From Conexibacter woesei Iso977N (lineage in GTDB: Bacteria > Actinomycetota > Thermoleophilia > Solirubrobacterales > Solirubrobacteraceae), in contig NZ_AUKG01000002.1 of NCBI RefSeq assembly GCF_000424625.1, positions 1,178,001-1,242,000 of the forward strand: a stretch of DNA of 64,000 nucleotides, written 5' to 3'. The translations under genes and the position numbers were made by a program. Of the stretch, positions 60,609 to 64,000 are shown one piece after another. Positions within the stretch are counted from its first letter, which is position 1, and the number at the start of each line of letters is the position of its first letter. The notes beneath the pieces were generated by a model that saw only the letters and a list, made by a program, of their open reading frames with translations, was not told the origin of the DNA and ran no database searches.

Positions 60609-63600
60609 ATGCGTCCAAGCGCCCTGCGGCCCACGCGCGCGCATGCCGTTGCAAGGGACGTGCGGCGCCACACCGCAGCCCTCGTCTGTGCGCTCGCGGC
60701 CCTCGCCGCGCTGCTGGTCCCTGCGCTCGCGCAGGCGGCGCCGGACAGCACCGCGCTGACCGCCTTCACCACCGCGCCGACCACGCGCCTCGCGTCGCTG
60801 ATCTCCGGCCCGCCGGTCAACATCTCGCCCCCGACCGTCGCCGGGCAGCTCGTCGAGGGCCAGACGCTCACCGCCGCCTCCGGCTCCTGGAACCCCTCGG
60901 CGACCAGCGCGACCTACCAGTGGCAGCGCGACACCGGCTCCGGCTTCGCCGACATCTCCGGCGCGACCGCCACGACCTACACCTTGGTCAACGCCGACGT
61001 GGACGCGGACATCCGCGTCCACGTCGTCGCCACCAACGCGTCCGGCTCCGCGACCGCCGACGCCAACGCGCGCGGCCCGGTCATCGCGGGCGACCCGGTC
61101 AACACGATCGCGCCCGTCATCACCGGCAGCACCGTCGGCGGCAGGACGCTCGCCGCGACGATCGGCACGTGGTTCCCGGCGGGCACGTCCTACGGCTACC
61201 AGTGGCAGCGCGACAGGGGCTCGGGCTTCGCCGACATCAGCGGCGCGATCGGCCAGGCCTACACGTCGGTCCCGGCCGACGTCGGCGCGTCGCTGCGCGT
61301 CAAGGTCACCGCGACGAACGCGTTCTCCAGCGCGTCCGCGGTCTCCAACGCGCTCGGCGCGATCACCACCGGCAAGCCGGTCAGCACGGTCGCGCCCGTC
61401 GTCTCCGGCGCCGCCAAGCGCGGCGGCGTCCTGTCGGCCAACGCCGGCGCCTGGAACCCCGCGCCGACGTCCTACGCCTACCAGTGGCAGGCCGACAGCG
61501 GCTCGGGCTTCGCCGACATCAGCGGCGCGACCAACACCTCCTACTCGGTCCTCGGCACCGACATCGGCGCGAAGCTGCGGATCGAGGTGACGGTCACCAA
61601 CGCGTTCGGCTCGACCGTCGTCGACTCCGCGGCGACCGCCACGGTCGTCACCGACCCGCCCGTCAACGTCGGGACGCCGTCGATCTCCGGCACCGCCAAG
61701 CGCACGCTGACCCTGACCGCGACGCCCGGCACCTGGTCGCCGGCCGGCGCGACGTTCACCTACAGGTGGCAGCGCGACACCGGCTCCGGCTTCGCCGACA
61801 TCAGCGGCGCCACCACCGCGGCCTACACCCTGGTCGCCGCGGACGTCGGCGGCACCGTGCGCGTCGTCGTGACCGCCAGGAACGTGGACGGGACCGCGAC
61901 CGCCGCGTCGGCCCAGACCGCGACGGTCGTCGCCGCGACGCCCGCGTCGACCGGCGCGCCGACGATCACGCTGGCCTCGCGCGTGGGGGACACGACGACC
62001 GCCAACGACGGCGCCTGGACGCCCGCGGCCACGTCCTACGCCTACCAGTGGCAGCGCCGCGTGAGCGGCACGTGGGCCGACATCTCCGGCGCCACGAGCA
62101 GGTCCTACAGGTTGGTCGCTGCCGACGCGGGCAACAACGTGCGCGTCGAGGTCACCGCGACCAACGCGGACGGCGACGGCGTCGGCTACTCGGCGCCCGG
62201 CCCGCTGGTCGTCTCGCCGCCGGTCGCGCCGACCACGATCGCCGCGCCGACCGGCACGCTGACCGACACCGGCACGCTGACGATCGACCCGGGCGTCTGG
62301 ACGCCGTCGGGCACGACGCTGACCTACCAGTGGATGCGGTGCCCGTCGGGCGCGACCGCCATCGGCGGCTGCGTCACGATCGGCGCGGGGCAGACCTACA
62401 CCTTGGTCGGCCCGGACGTCGGGCACGCGATCGGCGTGCGCGTGACCGGCCAGGTCGGCGGCGTCTCGACGGTCGTCAACTCGACGCTGACCGCCGACGT
62501 CGCGGGCCGCGCGCTGAGCGTCGTGAGCAAGCCGACGATCAGCGGGACCGTCCAGGTCGCGCAGATCGTGAGGGCCGTCACGGCCGCGTGGAGCGTCCCG
62601 ACGCAGTCCGAGCGCTGGCAGTGGCAGCGCTGCGCGGCCGACGGGACGTCGTGCACCGACATCCCGGGCGCGTCGCGCGCCGAGTACACGGTCGCGCTCG
62701 CCGACAAGGGCTCCGCGCTGGTCGCGCACGAGGCCGCGGGCTCGTGGGGGCAGACGGCGACCGCCGACTCCGACCCGGTCGTCGTCGCCGACCAGCCGCT
62801 CCCGGCCGCGGTGACGCTGCCGCTGGTCAGCGGCGGCGTGAAGCGGCTGAACAACCTGCAGGTCTCGACCGGCGTGTGGACCAACAACCCCAAGAAGTAC
62901 GCCTACCAGTGGCAGCGCTGCGCGGCCGACAGGACCGGGTGCGCCGACATCAACGGCGAGACGCGGCCGAACCACATCCTCAACGCCGCCGACGTCGGCC
63001 ACACGATCCGCGCGACCGTGGCAGCGAGCAACACGGAGGGGTCGGTCACGGCGGCGTCGGTCCCAACCGCGGTGATCGAGGCCGTCCTGCCGGTGATGAG
63101 CGCCATCGCGCCGGTCACCGGGACGATGCAGGTCGGCTTCATGGTCCAGGCGCGCTCGTCGCTGTGGACGACGACGCCCGACACGCACTTCACCTACCAG
63201 TGGCAGCGCTGCGACGCGGCGGGCGCCAACTGCGCCGACATCGTCGGGGCCAGGTTGCAGTCCTACCGCATCCAGACGACCGACGCCCGGATGCGCCTGC
63301 GCGTCAACGAGACCGCGACGAACCCGGACGGCGCGGTCACCGCCGCGACGCCGGTGACGGCGCAGATCCTGCCGGCCGCGCCGGGGATCACGACGACCGG
63401 GCGGCTGACGGTCGTCGGCCGCGCCGACGTCGGCAAGACCGCGACGTTCACGCCCGGCAAGTGGTCGGCGACGACCGAGATCACGAGCCGGGTCATCGAG
63501 TTCTGGCGCTGCTCGCCGCGGTGCGTGTCGCTGCCGACCGGCGGCGCAGGGGCCTACGTGCTGACCGACGACGACGCGGGCGCGCTGATGCGCGCCTCCG

Positions 63601-64000
63601 AGACCGCGACCGGGCCGGGCGGGACGACCGTCGCCTGGGCACCGTCCTGGATCGGGCCGGTGCACTCGGCGAACGTGGCGTCCTCGTCGCTGGCCGCGGG
63701 CGGGAGCGCGTCGCTGATGGCGCACGGCGTGGTGCTGGCGCGGGCGACGGTGTCGGCGGGCGCCTCCGCTGCGAGGGCCTCGGCGTTCACGGCACGGGTG
63801 GCGGCGGCGTCGCTGGCCGCCGCCTCGACTCCGACGCGGTCCCTCCGCGTGAAGCTCCACCGCGCGAAGACCGCCGGCAAGTCCCGCCTGCGCGCCTACG
63901 CCTGCGTGACCTCGCCGGCCAAGTCGTCCGCCGCGCCCTGCACCAAGGCGGTGTGGTTGAGGACCAAGACCACCACCTTGAAGCTGACCGCGCCCAAGGG
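60609..64000 (+). CDS. Giant secreted repeat protein (YQWQR Ig-like repeats), partial
   Basis: The frame stays open from ATG 60609 to the end of the window, more than 1130 codons, so it is partial at the 3' end. Residues about 1-42 form a signal peptide (TAALVCALAALAALLVPALAQA). Nine or so repeats of about 94-97 residues follow, each with a Y-Q-W-Q-R core (first near 60915, then 61197, 61479, 61761, 62043, 62325, 62616, 62904 and 63195), followed by ADISGATxxTY and strand-rich VTATN blocks. Later repeats hold paired cysteines. Such repeats are frequent in surface or exported proteins of these actinobacteria. Adhesion or a cell-wall role is inference. Confidence 0.92.
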   Translation, partial: MRPSALRPTRAHAVARDVRRHTAALVCALAALAALLVPALAQAAPDSTALTAFTTAPTTRLASLISGPPVNISPPTVAGQLVEGQTLTAASGSWNPSATSATYQWQRDTGSGFADISGATATTYTLVNADVDADIRVHVVATNASGSATADANARGPVIAGDPVNTIAPVITGSTVGGRTLAATIGTWFPAGTSYGYQWQRDRGSGFADISGAIGQAYTSVPADVGASLRVKVTATNAFSSASAVSNALGAITTGKPVSTVAPVVSGAAKRGGVLSANAGAWNPAPTSYAYQWQADSGSGFADISGATNTSYSVLGTDIGAKLRIEVTVTNAFGSTVVDSAATATVVTDPPVNVGTPSISGTAKRTLTLTATPGTWSPAGATFTYRWQRDTGSGFADISGATTAAYTLVAADVGGTVRVVVTARNVDGTATAASAQTATVVAATPASTGAPTITLASRVGDTTTANDGAWTPAATSYAYQWQRRVSGTWADISGATSRSYRLVAADAGNNVRVEVTATNADGDGVGYSAPGPLVVSPPVAPTTIAAPTGTLTDTGTLTIDPGVWTPSGTTLTYQWMRCPSGATAIGGCVTIGAGQTYTLVGPDVGHAIGVRVTGQVGGVSTVVNSTLTADVAGRALSVVSKPTISGTVQVAQIVRAVTAAWSVPTQSERWQWQRCAADGTSCTDIPGASRAEYTVALADKGSALVAHEAAGSWGQTATADSDPVVVADQPLPAAVTLPLVSGGVKRLNNLQVSTGVWTNNPKKYAYQWQRCAADRTGCADINGETRPNHILNAADVGHTIRATVAASNTEGSVTAASVPTAVIEAVLPVMSAIAPVTGTMQVGFMVQARSSLWTTTPDTHFTYQWQRCDAAGANCADIVGARLQSYRIQTTDARMRLRVNETATNPDGAVTAATPVTAQILPAAPGITTTGRLTVVGRADVGKTATFTPGKWSATTEITSRVIEFWRCSPRCVSLPTGGAGAYVLTDDDAGALMRASETATGPGGTTVAWAPSWIGPVHSANVASSSLAAGGSASLMAHGVVLARATVSAGASAARASAFTARVAAASLAAASTPTRSLRVKLHRAKTAGKSRLRAYACVTSPAKSSAAPCTKAVWLRTKTTTLKLTAPK

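Noticed and set aside
60267-63860. 1197-codon open frame opposite the giant repeat protein
   Set aside because: The plus strand has a signal peptide and regular repeats in one open frame throughout; the minus strand is an Arg/Gly/Asp-rich shadow.

Overview
The window is about 64 kb of very GC-rich DNA. Start codons are often GTG or TTG, neighbouring genes overlap as ATGA, and 5' leaders are short or absent. Gene content (SepIVA-like protein, LmbU-family regulator, zinc-type L28 and L32, YQWQR repeat exoprotein) and housekeeping order point to a chromosomal segment of an actinobacterium, most likely class Thermoleophilia (Solirubrobacter/Conexibacter type). That placement is inference. No rRNA, tRNA, CRISPR, insertion sequence or prophage was seen, and no gene-free stretch exceeds 300 bases.

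Layout. (1) 1-2902: end of ribD, then ribE-ribBA-ribH (riboflavin synthesis) and a small membrane protein. (2) 3072-9008: accessory metabolism. A GntR regulator and a DUF1116 protein face a biuret hydrolase-like cysteine hydrolase and an NCS2 permease; a TetR regulator with a metallo-beta-lactamase-fold hydrolase follows, with an operator-like palindrome in front. (3) 9050-17377: Ser/Thr kinase, rpmB, YloV-type DAK protein, recG, rsmD, coaD, SepIVA-like coiled coil, macro domain, acylphosphatase. (4) 17538-25485: LmbU-family regulator followed by seven closely packed genes (two related small proteins, DyP peroxidase, atypical P450, GST-like protein, two proteins of unknown function). This is the best candidate for an undescribed system. 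(5) 25498-32217: ABC exporter facing a histidine kinase/response regulator pair, a secreted propeller-like protein, and a TetR/SDR divergent pair with a very clear promoter-operator. (6) 32220-41044: YhaN/YhaO-like DNA repair pair, an unknown protein, an acyl-CoA synthetase, and an alcohol dehydrogenase broken by one frameshift. (7) 41073-60217: housekeeping block DUF177-rpmF-plsX-acpP-rnc-smc-ftsY-nfeD/SPFH-ffh-rpsP-khpA-rimM-trmD-rplS-lepB-rnhB-yraN, interrupted by acetyltransferases and secreted proteins. (8) 60300-64000: FHA protein and the start of a very long secreted repeat protein that runs off the window.

The housekeeping block joins fatty-acid/phospholipid precursor supply (plsX, acpP), chromosome organisation (smc), the SRP pathway (ffh, ftsY, lepB) and ribosome/tRNA maturation (rpsP, rimM, trmD, rplS). 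The accessory blocks mostly pair a regulator with the genes it probably controls, and several show promoters that put the start codon at about +1 (leaderless mRNAs).
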